Positions 16,130 through 24,141 of a stretch of DNA of 39,502 bases are shown here, in pieces (within the stretch, counting starts at the first letter, position 1; every line of letters starts with the position of its first letter). The notes under the pieces were generated by a model. That model saw nothing but the letters and a program-made list of their open reading frames with translations, was not told the origin of the DNA and did not search any database. The DNA comes from Rhodospirillales bacterium (GTDB lineage Bacteria; Pseudomonadota; Alphaproteobacteria; Rhodospirillales; Casp-alpha2), in NCBI GenBank assembly GCA_013203955.1, contig JABMOY010000085.1, forward strand, positions 1-39,502. The letters run 5' to 3'. The position numbers and the translations under genes are program-made.

Positions 16130-16219
16130 CACACGTTTTTACGAGGGTTTTAAGCCTGGGGCGCTGCCTTTCCCGGTTTCTTGGCCGGTTTCGCCGGGGT
16201 TTTGCTCGCCGGTTTTTTT
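16120..16219. repeat. Left 100-bp direct repeat: orphan copy of a neighbouring gene end
   Basis: Aligns without gaps to 16996-17095 with nine mismatches in 100 bases (91% identity). On the minus strand it still encodes KPASKTPAKPAKKPGKAAPQ and the final Ala-stop, against KPAGKTPAKPTKKPAKAAPQ in the intact gene at 17026-20790. It lies directly after fliP and is separated from its parent by the transposase element. Confidence 0.92.
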
Positions 16220-16220
16220 C

Positions 16221-16251
16221 GAAGTTCCAGCGAAGTTCCAGGAAGTTCCAG
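16221..16251. repeat. Three tandem copies of GAAGTTCCAG at the element edge
   Basis: GAAGTTCCAG at 16221-16230, 16232-16241 and 16242-16251, immediately outside the left inverted repeat of the RAYT element. The sequence does not occur at the right edge. Confidence 0.8.
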
Positions 16252-16270
16252 GGACACCTTACTTAATTAT
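16251..16270. repeat. Left terminal inverted repeat of the RAYT element
   Basis: Begins GGGACACCTTACTTAATT; 20 bases that are the exact reverse complement of 16967-16986. Confidence 0.95.
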
Positions 16271-16304
16271 TGCCGCCTCGCCGCCCCCCGGATAGTCTTC
16301 GGCC

Positions 16305-16970
16305 ATGGCCAGACTCGCGCGCGTCGTCGTTCCCGGCGTTCCCCATCACGTCACCCAGCGGGGCAACCGCCGCCAACAGACGTTCTTTTCCGATGAGGAC
16401 TACCGGGCCTATAAGGGCCTGATGGCCGAGTGGTGCGGGCGCTCGGGCGTCGAAATCTGGGCCTATTGCCTGATGCCGAACCATGTTCATCTGATCTGCG
16501 TGCCGCAAACCGCGGACGCCCTCACCCGCGCCGTCAGCGAGGCCCACCGCCGCTATACGCGGCGCGTCAATTTCCGCGAGGGCTGGCGCGGACACCTGTG
16601 GCAGGGCCGCTTTGCCTCCTTCCCTATGGACGAAGCCTATCTTCTCGCCGCCGCCCGGTATGTGGAACTCAACCCGGTGCGCGCCGGGCTGACCGACACG
16701 CCCGAGTCCTGGCCGTGGTCGAGCGCCCGGTCCCATCTGGCGGGAGGGGGCGACGATTTAATCGGGGCGCCCTCCCCGTTAACGGAGGTGGACGATTGGC
16801 GAGGGTTCCTCAATGAAGGGCTGGCCGAGGACGACGCCGAGGCCATCAGGGCCGCCGAAAGAACGGGCAGGCCCTTAGGGGGAGATGCCTTTATCGCCAT
16901 GCTGGAGGGAAAACTTAAGCGGTCTCTCAAGAAAGGGAAGCCGGGGCCGAAAAGAGGCGGGGCGAGATAA
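16305..16970 (+). CDS. REP-associated tyrosine transposase (RAYT, Y1/HUH family)
   Basis: 221 residues, complete. It starts MARLARVVVPGVPHHVTQRG, the usual RAYT opening, and has the metal-binding HUH motif His60-x-His62 in YCLMPNHVHLICVP, then the conserved segments LWQGRF, ARYVELNPVRAGL and WPWSSARSHL. Such enzymes cut and rejoin single-stranded DNA at hairpin sites through a tyrosine; the exact nucleophile was not assigned here. A basic tail (KRSLKKGKPGPKRGGAR) ends the protein. The stop codon lies inside the right inverted repeat. Intact reading frame suggests recent activity or retained function. Confidence 0.93.
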   Translation: MARLARVVVPGVPHHVTQRGNRRQQTFFSDEDYRAYKGLMAEWCGRSGVEIWAYCLMPNHVHLICVPQTADALTRAVSEAHRRYTRRVNFREGWRGHLWQGRFASFPMDEAYLLAAARYVELNPVRAGLTDTPESWPWSSARSHLAGGGDDLIGAPSPLTEVDDWRGFLNEGLAEDDAEAIRAAERTGRPLGGDAFIAMLEGKLKRSLKKGKPGPKRGGAR

Positions 16971-16986
16971 TTAAGTAAGGTGTCCC
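16967..16986. repeat. Right terminal inverted repeat of the RAYT element
   Basis: ATAATTAAGTAAGGTGTCCC, the exact reverse complement of 16251-16270; includes the transposase TAA stop (16968-16970). Confidence 0.95.
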
Positions 16987-16995
16987 CATAATAAA

Positions 16996-17095
16996 CCCCG
17001 CCTTTAACACGTTTTTACGGGGGTTTTAAGCCTGGGGCGCCGCCTTGGCCGGTTTCTTGGTGGGTTTCGCCGGGGTTTTGCCCGCCGGTTTTTTT
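16996..17095. repeat. Right 100-bp direct repeat: native 3' end of the AMIN-like/TPR gene
   Basis: Covers the last 23 codons of the gene at 17026-20790 plus 30 bases beyond its stop. The downstream bases include AAACCCC (16993-16999) and GGGGTTT, which can pair as a weak terminator on the minus strand. 91% identical to 16120-16219. Confidence 0.92.
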
Positions 17096-20000
17096 GCGTC
17101 TTTTTTAGCGGCGCCCGGTTTCATTGTATCCGGCTTCGTTGCATCAGGCTTCTTGAGCTCCGGTTTCTCCGCCCCCTTGGGCGCAAGGCCGGGAACCAAC
17201 TCGCTGAGGTTCTGCTTCCTCAGCCGTTCGCGGTAAGCCGCCATGAAGGTTTGGAACTTCTCGACCTCCTTGACCCGGAAGGAAACGTCCTTGGGGTCAA
17301 TCAGGCCAAGGCTGTCCGGGCTGACGATCAGGCGGAACGGGTCCTTTAATTTGGTTTTGTCCATGGCGTTGATGAAATCCACCCGCGCCCGGTTAAGGCC
17401 CCGATCGTTGCCGCTCAATCCCATGGCGATGGCGTAGCTAAGCACGGTCGATGACTGTTTATCATTCAACGGCGCACCCGCTTTGGCACCGTAGAAGGCC
17501 ATCAGTTTGCGAAGGGAGGCCGCCGCCTTGGGCCACTGGCGGGACGACCAGAAGAGCTCGGTCCTGAGCAGTTCCGCATCCTGGCTTTTGTCATCTTTAA
17601 GGAGTTCGACCGTCTGGTCGCGCTGGTCTCCGCCCAACAGGGCCTTGGCTCTGATATGGCGGCGTTGGGCCAACAGTTTCTCGGGCATGTTGGGAACGGC
17701 GGTTTCCGCCATCACTTTTAACGCCGGGGCGTATTCCTGGGCCAGGATATGGACCAGCGCCAACTGCGTGCCGACCCGGGCCCTGTCCAAACCCTTAAGC
17801 CGGAAGCGGACCTGCGACGCCAGCAAGGCCGAGGCCCGGCCCAAAAGGTCGACACCGACAAGCCGATCGGCGAGTTTTCTGATCATTTCATCGCCCTGGG
17901 CGCCGGCGGGAGTCAGTTCCTTGAACTCGTCGTATATGCCGATGGCGGTGACCGGCGCCAAGGTATCGGCCTTGTCATTCAAGAACAAATCGGAAAAGGC
18001 ATCGGACATTTTCTGTGTGACCTGGGGGGCATCCTGGTGGGTGCGGAAATGGGTCGCCGCTTGGCGCAGCCGTTCCAACCCCTCGCGATAGTTGCCTTCT
18101 TCCAGGTAAAGTCCGCCAAGGCGCCGCAGCAATGTGAACTCGAACTCGGCCCCGCGCCAGGCATAGCGGAGCCCCTCGAGGTCTTTGATGGCTTCTTTGC
18201 GAGTGGAACGGCCGAGTTTCAACAACAATTCCATGCGCTGGACGGTGGCCTCGGCGCTGGAGGGGCGATGGTGGCCTTGCTTGACCTTTTCCCACTTGCC
18301 GATGGCGCCCTCGAAATCGCCGGTCAATTCCATCACCTTGCCTTCTAAAAGGTCAAGCTGCAGGGCCTCTTCCATCGTCAGGTCATCGAGGCGCAGAATT
18401 TCCAAGTAACGCCTGGCTTGTTTGATGTCGCCGATCTCAAGCGCCGAACGGGTCACCAACACGCCCAAGGGCATTTTCATGGCCTTCGGATAAGGCCGGA
18501 TGATTTGGCCGGTGCGCCGGAGTTCGCCCGCAGTATTCGCCAGATCGCCGCTTCCGGCGAGCACGGCGGCGCGCCAAAAAGCCGCTTCGTCGATCAGGTT
18601 CAGCTTGTCCAGGGTCAGGTCGGCGGTGGCTTCCCCATAACGCCCCATCATGAATTGGGCCACGCCACGGAGAACCCGGTATTCGGGGTCTTGTTCGATT
18701 TCTTTGCGGTCCCTGGCAACTTCTTGCAAGACGGCCAGGGCTTCGACGAAAAACCCGTTGGCGAAATAGAACCGGGACAGGTTCAAGCGCGCGGGTTCCA
18801 GGTTGGCCCCCTTGGCCTCGGTGATGGCGGCAAGGAGTTCGTGCTTGCGGTCGATGATCGAATTGAAATTTTTGACTTCCCACTTTTCAAGGTCCAAGAC
18901 CCTGCTCAGCGGCTTCATGGAAGCCAAGCTTCGATTGGCCTCGGCCTCGGCAGAAACGGCGGAAATCAGAAGCTCGTTGCCGCTGGTGATCTCCACCCCT
19001 TGGCGCAGCGGGCGGACCCGAATGTCGTCGGCCCGGGGTTGAATGACCAGGCCCTGGGCCGTTGGCAGGAAACGAAGCTGCGGGTAGGTGTATTCCAGAT
19101 CGATCCCGTGGTTAAGCGGAATAACCGGCACGATGACAAGATTGTCTCCGACTTCTGGGTCGGTAATGGCGATGGGCTTTCCCGGTTCCGTGACGGGGAC
19201 GAACAGGCGCGCGCCGACCGGCGAATCCGGCTGCGCCTTAACCGCCAGCGCGGTTGCCACACCGACGGGATTCTTGTGAAAATCAAGAAGCCACGCCAAG
19301 CCGTCGCGACGGAGCCCGACGTTGATGCCGGGAGCCGTCGACATCCTTAGCACCGTAGCCTCTGTCGTGCCCATTTGCTCGATGCCCTTGAGGACTTCGT
19401 TGCCGGCGACAAGCAATTTGTCGATGTCGATGGCGGTCGGCTTGTCAAAGGCGACCCACAGGAAGCCGGCGCGGTTGAACACGGCGGCGCCGACGGGCTC
19501 GCTCCAATCGAAGCGCAACGAAACGATATTGTCTTCCGTGGACACAACCGCCGAGACCTGCGACGCGGTCGGCGGCAAGGGCGGCGGGGCGGCATTCGGC
19601 AACAGCGGCTTCGGCGCCAAGGTCGCCGGGGCTGTGCCCGGGGATGCAGACGGGGTTGCAGACGGGGTTGCAGACGGGGGAGTCAAAGGAGTCGGAGGCT
19701 GGGTCCCAGCTGCGGCGGTTTTGACTTGGGAAGCGGCCGTTTGCGTTTTACCAGTCGCGGGGCCAGCAATGGGGCCGGATGGCTCAGCCTGGGTTGGCCC
19801 CGGCTTGAGGGCCTTAGGGGCGCCGGGGGGGGCGCCGGGGGTTGTCTGAACGGTTTTGGTCTCCGCTGATTTGGTGGCCGGTTTAGCCGCCGTCTTGATG
19901 GCCTTCTGGGTGGTCTCCTGGGCGTCGGTTTTCTTTTCCGTGGTTTTTTGGGGCGCTCTTGCCTGCTTTGGTTCGGCCTTCTTTGCCTCAGCCTTTTTGG

Positions 20001-20790
20001 TTTCTTGAGGCGGCGGTAGTTTTTCAACCTTCTCCGATCCGCTGGGTTGGCCGATATCTAGCACAATCTTGGACCCAGCGAGGAAGTGTTTAACCGTCGA
20101 TGTCGCAGGCACCGACAGGGTCACGGTGACGCTGTCGGCTTCGCTCTTTGCGCGGGCGCCGCCGACAAACCGGGGCGGCTTCGATACAAGGGATTTCAAG
20201 TTGATGCGGGCAGAGCGGGCGAAAGTGACAGTGGCGATGCCACCGTCCTGCTTGAAGGTGTAAGGCACCTTCCGGGGCCAATCAAAAACGAGGCGGGTGT
20301 ATTTGGGATGCTGGCCGATACGAACCTGCACCGCCGGCTGTTTCGGGGCCGCGGATTCCTTGGCCGCGGTATCCTTGGTTGCAGACTTTTTGGGGCCAGG
20401 GGGAGCCCCGGGCACGCCGCCCTCCTTTTGAGCGATCTCGACGATGATGGCAGACCCCGAATCATAACTATAGGCGTCAAAATCACCGCTCAGGGCGAAG
20501 ACCACGCTGCGACCGTCTTCGCCCGGGGTCGCGGATTTGACGAATTTCTTTAAAGAGCGTGTGACCGGCCCGTATGTTGCCTCGATGGGCCGGGCAAAGC
20601 TAATCGTAAAGGCCCCGCCCTTGAGGCTGGATTTATAGCCGACCGGGCTGTTCCAGCTGAAAACGATGCGCCCGTAATCGTCCCTGATGCCGGCCCGCAC
20701 CCGGACCTTCTCGGCCCAAGCGGCGCTGGCGACCGTGACGGCGAGGGCGCAAAGTAGAACAATCGACATTACCCGACGCCACGCCATCAT
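17026..20790 (-). CDS. 1254-residue periplasmic protein with three AMIN-like domains and TPR-like repeats
   Basis: Signal peptide at 1-26 (VLLCALAVTVASAAWA). Three related beta-rich domains of about 95 residues follow at roughly 28-121, 154-247 and 411-507; each has a pattern like YGRIVFSW / YTRLVFDW / VSLRFDW and then FTISFARP / ATVTFARS / LWVAFDKP. This resembles AMIN-type envelope-binding domains. Residues 248-408 are Lys/Pro/Ala/Thr-rich and disordered. From about 640 to 1150 the protein is helical with TPR-like repeats. The tail is a KPA-rich basic segment. The start ATG overlaps the motB stop (ATGA), so it is translationally coupled to motB. A role as a periplasmic motor or peptidoglycan-associated scaffold is inferred; no named family was recognised for the full protein. 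Confidence 0.8.
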   Translation of the reverse strand: MMAWRRVMSIVLLCALAVTVASAAWAEKVRVRAGIRDDYGRIVFSWNSPVGYKSSLKGGAFTISFARPIEATYGPVTRSLKKFVKSATPGEDGRSVVFALSGDFDAYSYDSGSAIIVEIAQKEGGVPGAPPGPKKSATKDTAAKESAAPKQPAVQVRIGQHPKYTRLVFDWPRKVPYTFKQDGGIATVTFARSARINLKSLVSKPPRFVGGARAKSEADSVTVTLSVPATSTVKHFLAGSKIVLDIGQPSGSEKVEKLPPPQETKKAEAKKAEPKQARAPQKTTEKKTDAQETTQKAIKTAAKPATKSAETKTVQTTPGAPPGAPKALKPGPTQAEPSGPIAGPATGKTQTAASQVKTAAAGTQPPTPLTPPSATPSATPSASPGTAPATLAPKPLLPNAAPPPLPPTASQVSAVVSTEDNIVSLRFDWSEPVGAAVFNRAGFLWVAFDKPTAIDIDKLLVAGNEVLKGIEQMGTTEATVLRMSTAPGINVGLRRDGLAWLLDFHKNPVGVATALAVKAQPDSPVGARLFVPVTEPGKPIAITDPEVGDNLVIVPVIPLNHGIDLEYTYPQLRFLPTAQGLVIQPRADDIRVRPLRQGVEITSGNELLISAVSAEAEANRSLASMKPLSRVLDLEKWEVKNFNSIIDRKHELLAAITEAKGANLEPARLNLSRFYFANGFFVEALAVLQEVARDRKEIEQDPEYRVLRGVAQFMMGRYGEATADLTLDKLNLIDEAAFWRAAVLAGSGDLANTAGELRRTGQIIRPYPKAMKMPLGVLVTRSALEIGDIKQARRYLEILRLDDLTMEEALQLDLLEGKVMELTGDFEGAIGKWEKVKQGHHRPSSAEATVQRMELLLKLGRSTRKEAIKDLEGLRYAWRGAEFEFTLLRRLGGLYLEEGNYREGLERLRQAATHFRTHQDAPQVTQKMSDAFSDLFLNDKADTLAPVTAIGIYDEFKELTPAGAQGDEMIRKLADRLVGVDLLGRASALLASQVRFRLKGLDRARVGTQLALVHILAQEYAPALKVMAETAVPNMPEKLLAQRRHIRAKALLGGDQRDQTVELLKDDKSQDAELLRTELFWSSRQWPKAAASLRKLMAFYGAKAGAPLNDKQSSTVLSYAIAMGLSGNDRGLNRARVDFINAMDKTKLKDPFRLIVSPDSLGLIDPKDVSFRVKEVEKFQTFMAAYRERLRKQNLSELVPGLAPKGAEKPELKKPDATKPDTMKPGAAKKDAKKPAGKTPAKPTKKPAKAAPQA
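19644..19679. repeat. 12-bp tandem repeat inside the low-complexity linker
   Basis: Three copies of (A/T)TGCAGACGGGG at 19644-19655, 19656-19667 and 19668-19679. On the coding strand they encode the SATPSATPSASP stretch, so length change by slippage keeps the frame. Confidence 0.9.
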
Positions 20791-21509
20791 GAGCCCCCCG
20801 CAGTCGGTCGGACGACGATGTCGATGCGCCGGTTGAGGGATGTTCTCGTGGGCTCGGGCAAATCCGACAGGTCACCGGCGCGGCTTGCCCCGTAGCCATA
20901 GGCGGTAATGTCCTCGGTATACCCCGAATGGCTGAGCACATTCGCCACCGCCGCCGCCCGGGCAGTGGTCAGTTCCCATTCGGACGCGTACCCGCCACCG
21001 ACTGCCGCCTCGGGACCAGCATGGCCATTAATGCCGATGCTGTTACCGATATTACGCAAGACGCCGCCGAGCACGAACATGGCTTCGCGCCCGCGCTCCG
21101 TCGTTTCCGCCTGTCCGGTCTCAAACAGTAGATCTCCGGGTAAGGAAATAATCAGCCGGTCTTCCAGGCGCATTAAGCGGCCATTGGAAAGCAACGCATG
21201 TCCTTCAAAGGATTCCGCCAAAACCGACGCCAGATAGTCGAGGTTGATGGCACGCTTGCGGAAGATGGTGCCGATGTTGAACGACGACGTCGCCGCCGGT
21301 ACGGTTTTCTCCTGCGTCGGGCGCAGCGTCTGTGACAACGAGTCGATGACGTTCTGCCACTTGCTGACCTTGACGCTGGACATGGCGAAGACCATGACGA
21401 AAAAGGTCAGCATCAGGGCGACCAAGTCGGTGAAGGTGATGAGCCAAACCCGGGTACCCTTATCTTGGGCGGGGGGGTGCTCTTGAATTTTTAGTCCCTT
21501 GAAGTCCAC
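20787..21509 (-). CDS. motB: MotB, flagellar stator protein
   Basis: 240 residues from a GTG at 21509; longer in-frame versions would overlap the upstream gene. The single membrane helix carries the MotB signature WLITFTDLVALMLTFFVM with Asp28, the proton-binding residue of stators. A linker is followed by an OmpA-like peptidoglycan-binding domain (LLFETGQAE, INGHAG, LTTARAAAVANVL, YGYGASRAG, NRRIDIVV). With MotA it would form the ion channel driving rotation; no motA is in the window. It is 22 bases after a second MotB-like gene and overlaps the large AMIN-like/TPR gene. Confidence 0.9.
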   Translation of the reverse strand: MDFKGLKIQEHPPAQDKGTRVWLITFTDLVALMLTFFVMVFAMSSVKVSKWQNVIDSLSQTLRPTQEKTVPAATSSFNIGTIFRKRAINLDYLASVLAESFEGHALLSNGRLMRLEDRLIISLPGDLLFETGQAETTERGREAMFVLGGVLRNIGNSIGINGHAGPEAAVGGGYASEWELTTARAAAVANVLSHSGYTEDITAYGYGASRAGDLSDLPEPTRTSLNRRIDIVVRPTAGGS

Positions 21510-21531
21510 AGCTGGTCCAACCCAAATTTCT

Positions 21532-22239
21532 TCATTGCGGTAAAAATTCCCGGAGACGCAGGTCTTTCTGATTCCGGGCGTAAAAACGCATGGTGATTTG
21601 CCCCGGATCACCGGGGGCTAAGCCGATGGCAATGCTGTCCGGCGGTGCGCCTCTCGAAATCATCTCGCGGGCAAAGGCGCCGCTACGGGTCATTTCCAGG
21701 CTTTCCTGGACCGGCAATGCCCCGTCTTCCGAGGCGTCTTTCGAGCTGGGGACGCCGATGACGAATTCCATATCGAAGCGGATTCCCGGAGGCCGGCCAC
21801 CCAAGGCCGCAACCATGCGGTCGAGAAACGGCACGACATGCGGCTTTATCCGGTTTTCACCCTCATAAAACATTGCGCCAGTGGGCATCCGGGCCCGCAT
21901 CAAACGGCCCGGTTTGACGATTTCAACCTTGGCGACTTGAAGGGTGGTTGAAAAAACACCGGTGACTTCTTCCTGAAATTCCTGGCGGCCCAGGACATCA
22001 CCTTCCTTTGCCGTAAAATCCGTCGGCTTGGCCCCGGTCGGCTGGTAGGTCGTGAAGGTGGACGACAGGCTGTTCATCACGGCCTTGGATTTGACTTCCT
22101 CGATGCTTGAAATGGCCACCAAAACGATGAAGAAGGCCAGCACCATAAGGAACAAGGACAAGAAAATGACGACGGTGCCTTGTCGAGCGTCATATACAGT
22201 GCCCGGTACAGTGCCTGGCGGTGTCGAGAAATCGTCCAT
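21532..22239 (-). CDS. MotB-like protein lacking the channel aspartate
   Basis: 235 residues, ATG at 22239 with TAGGAG upstream. The N-terminal helix (TVVIFLSLFLMVLAFFIVLVAISS) aligns in position with the MotB helix but has no acidic residue, so it should not conduct protons by the MotB mechanism. The C-terminal half is OmpA-like (MFYEGENRIKPHVVPFLDRM, MTRSGAFAREMISRG, IAIGLAPG). Tandem arrangement with a canonical MotB and CheY suggests a motor role, perhaps as a stator partner or peptidoglycan anchor. Function is inferred. Confidence 0.75.
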   Translation of the reverse strand: MDDFSTPPGTVPGTVYDARQGTVVIFLSLFLMVLAFFIVLVAISSIEEVKSKAVMNSLSSTFTTYQPTGAKPTDFTAKEGDVLGRQEFQEEVTGVFSTTLQVAKVEIVKPGRLMRARMPTGAMFYEGENRIKPHVVPFLDRMVAALGGRPPGIRFDMEFVIGVPSSKDASEDGALPVQESLEMTRSGAFAREMISRGAPPDSIAIGLAPGDPGQITMRFYARNQKDLRLREFLPQ

Positions 22240-22306
22240 GCGCTCCTAATCAATTTTTTTGCCGAGGTGCTGACTTCAGCGATTTAATAGCGCCACTTAA
22301 AACCGT

Positions 22307-22693
22307 TTAGAATTCCCCGATAACGCTGGCAATCTTGCCCTTCAAGGTTTCGGCATTGAAGGGTTTGACGATGTAGTTGGAAACACCGGCTTCCTTAGCA
22401 GCGATAACGTTTTCGGACTTACTTTCGGCGGTAATCATGATGAAAGGCAGATGCTTCAATTTATCGTCGGCGCGGACTTCCCGAAGAAGTTCTATCCCCG
22501 TCATCGGTTCCATGTTCCAGTCCGAAATCACAAAGTCGAACTTTTCAGCTCGCAATTTTCGCAGCGCCTCGGATCCGTCCATGGCCGTATCGACATTGGA
22601 GAAATTCAACTGCTTGAGCAGGTTTGCGAGGATACGCAGCATCGTGTTGTAGTCATCCACGATTAGGATCTTCATATTCATGTCGACAGCCAT
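22307..22693 (-). CDS. cheY: CheY-like single-domain response regulator
   Basis: 128 residues with the ATG at 22693, seven bases after GAGGGA; an upstream TTG is less likely. Complete receiver domain: acidic pocket VDD near the start (ILIVDDYNTM), phosphoacceptor Asp in FVISDWNMEPMTG, Thr in FIMITAESK and Lys in NYIVKPF. The DWNMP-type sequence is typical of chemotaxis CheY, which binds FliM to control rotation. It lies in the fliM-motE-motB operon rather than in a che cluster; no CheA is nearby. Confidence 0.9.
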   Translation of the reverse strand: MAVDMNMKILIVDDYNTMLRILANLLKQLNFSNVDTAMDGSEALRKLRAEKFDFVISDWNMEPMTGIELLREVRADDKLKHLPFIMITAESKSENVIAAKEAGVSNYIVKPFNAETLKGKIASVIGEF

Positions 22694-22847
22694 CGTTAAC
22701 TCCCTCAAAAAATCTGTTATTCGTCGAAGACGGTTTTAGAAAACAAAACCATCACGAACTCATTTCAAAACATGGTTAACGGTTTCACCTGAAAAGATTA
22801 AATTGCAGTAAACCATATGATAATCCTGGCGATAATCCTGGTGGCCT

Positions 22848-23591
22848 CTAACCCCCGAACCGCGCGCCGGTGGCGGGAAGTTGGCGCAGCCGAGCCAGTT
22901 CAACAGTCATTTGACGGGCTTTTTCGGCGTTCATCTTGGCCATGATGGAGGAAAGTTTGCGTTCCTTCATCCGTTCGGCAACGTCGAGCAAGGTATCCAA
23001 TTCCAAATCTTCGAAAATCCGGGCCGCATCCTTGGGTTTCATGTTTTCGTAAATTTTAACAAGGCTCTGCATCTTGGCATCTTGTTGTTTATCAAAAGTC
23101 TTAATAAGGCCGGAAATGGTTTCCTTGAGAACCTTTAGTTCCTCGACTTTTTTGTCGATTCGCTTTTCCGCCGCCGATAACAGGCCCGTGCGGATTTGCA
23201 GTTCCTGTTCGCGCGATTCCAAAATCCGCCGGCGTTCTGACAGTTGTTGCAAGAGCTCAATTTCAGCCTGGGTCAAAAGAGTGGGGTCATCGGTGATCAG
23301 CTTTGAAGTTTCTTCCGGGGCTTCTTTCTTCAACGGGGCGGGAACACCGTCCTTTGACTCGGCGGCTTTACCTGTGGGTTTCTTAGTTCCCTGTTCCGAG
23401 GCGGGGGTTTGAACTTCCATCTTTTTCTTTTTTTCACCCTTGGTTTGGGCAACGGCGCTGGCGACCTCGATCGTGCCGTTCACCAGGCCATCCACGCCAT
23501 CCCAAATGTCGCCGGCCTTAACGGTCAACATCAAGGTGGCCGCAAAAATTGTAAGCGGCAGAAACCTAATCCTTGAAAGGATTTTCATCAT
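22848..23591 (-). CDS. motE: MotE-like periplasmic chaperone of the motor (MgtE N-domain type)
   Basis: 247 residues from the ATG at 23591, preceded by AAGGAAG. A single N-terminal hydrophobic segment (FLPLTIFAATLMLTV) acts as signal or anchor. It is followed by a Lys/Glu-rich region, a coiled coil (LTQAEIELLQQLSERRRILESREQE in parts, KKVEELKVLKETISGLIKTF) and a C-terminal MgtE-N-like domain (YENMKPKDAARIFEDLELDTL, VAERMKERKLSSIMAKMNAEKA). MotE in rhizobia stabilises the periplasmic motor protein MotC. Position after fliM supports a motor role. Confidence 0.85.
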   Translation of the reverse strand: MMKILSRIRFLPLTIFAATLMLTVKAGDIWDGVDGLVNGTIEVASAVAQTKGEKKKKMEVQTPASEQGTKKPTGKAAESKDGVPAPLKKEAPEETSKLITDDPTLLTQAEIELLQQLSERRRILESREQELQIRTGLLSAAEKRIDKKVEELKVLKETISGLIKTFDKQQDAKMQSLVKIYENMKPKDAARIFEDLELDTLLDVAERMKERKLSSIMAKMNAEKARQMTVELARLRQLPATGARFGG

Positions 23592-23639
23592 CTTGACTTC
23601 CTTCAACCTCTAACCTACGTCCCAATTCGTCCCTTGGTT

Positions 23640-24119
23640 TTATCTCGCCGATCTGATGGCTCTTAAGAGTTCCCTTTCGGCTTCGGATTTATCGTCCTCG
23701 AAATCCTCGAAAGCCGGTTCCTCGCGGTTGGCGGTCAAGGGGGAAGTCTTGTTGGTTTGCGGTTCCGGCTCTGGGGCAGGTTGCTTAACGGGACCTGTCC
23801 CAGCGGTATTGCGGGTACTTCTCACCAAATCTTCCAGGTGGTCGGCCGCTTGTCCCCCTCGGTCGATCAGAAAGGCTAAATCGTCCCTCAAAGCCTGTGC
23901 CTTTTCCGTTCGTTCCTGAAGCATGTCGGCGGTATTTTTGAGTTTTTCGATGCTTTCCTCGGCGCGGGAGGTGGATTCACCGAAAGTGCGGGCAAGCCTT
24001 TCAAGTTCGTCCTTATCCCTTCGCAACAAGCCTAAGCGTTTGTTGAGCGTAATTGCATAACCGATGGTGATGACCAAAAGGATTGCTACTAAAATATCGA
24101 CGATCAACGAATAGGGCAC
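23640..24119 (-). CDS. DUF6468-like membrane coiled-coil protein of alphaproteobacterial flagellar clusters
   Basis: 159 residues from a GTG at 24119 with AAGGATAAG upstream. An N-terminal membrane helix (IVDILVAILLVITIGYAITL) is followed by a long coiled coil (about 28-105) and a disordered acidic tail (EEPAFEDFEDDKSEAERELL). I believe it is the protein annotated as DUF6468 beside fliM in Alphaproteobacteria, based on recall of its build and position. Its function is unknown; an anchoring or motor-associated role is plausible from the operon. Confidence 0.75.
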   Translation of the reverse strand: MPYSLIVDILVAILLVITIGYAITLNKRLGLLRRDKDELERLARTFGESTSRAEESIEKLKNTADMLQERTEKAQALRDDLAFLIDRGGQAADHLEDLVRSTRNTAGTGPVKQPAPEPEPQTNKTSPLTANREEPAFEDFEDDKSEAERELLRAIRSAR

Positions 24120-24141
24120 GGTGGTTTCTTATCCTTTTGCC

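Larger units (their letters stand above)
16251..16986 (+). mobile_element. RAYT element with 20-bp perfect inverted ends
   Basis: 736 bases containing one transposase gene between perfect 20-bp inverted repeats. It occupies the gap between the convergent fliP and AMIN-like/TPR genes. RAYTs are single-copy relatives of IS200/IS605 transposases associated with short palindromic repeats. The surrounding 100-bp direct repeats lie outside these ends and are not normal for this enzyme class. Confidence 0.85.

Noticed and set aside
19644-19679. Short tandem repeats considered as a CRISPR array
   Set aside because: The 12-bp units are directly adjacent with no spacers and encode the low-complexity linker of the large periplasmic protein.
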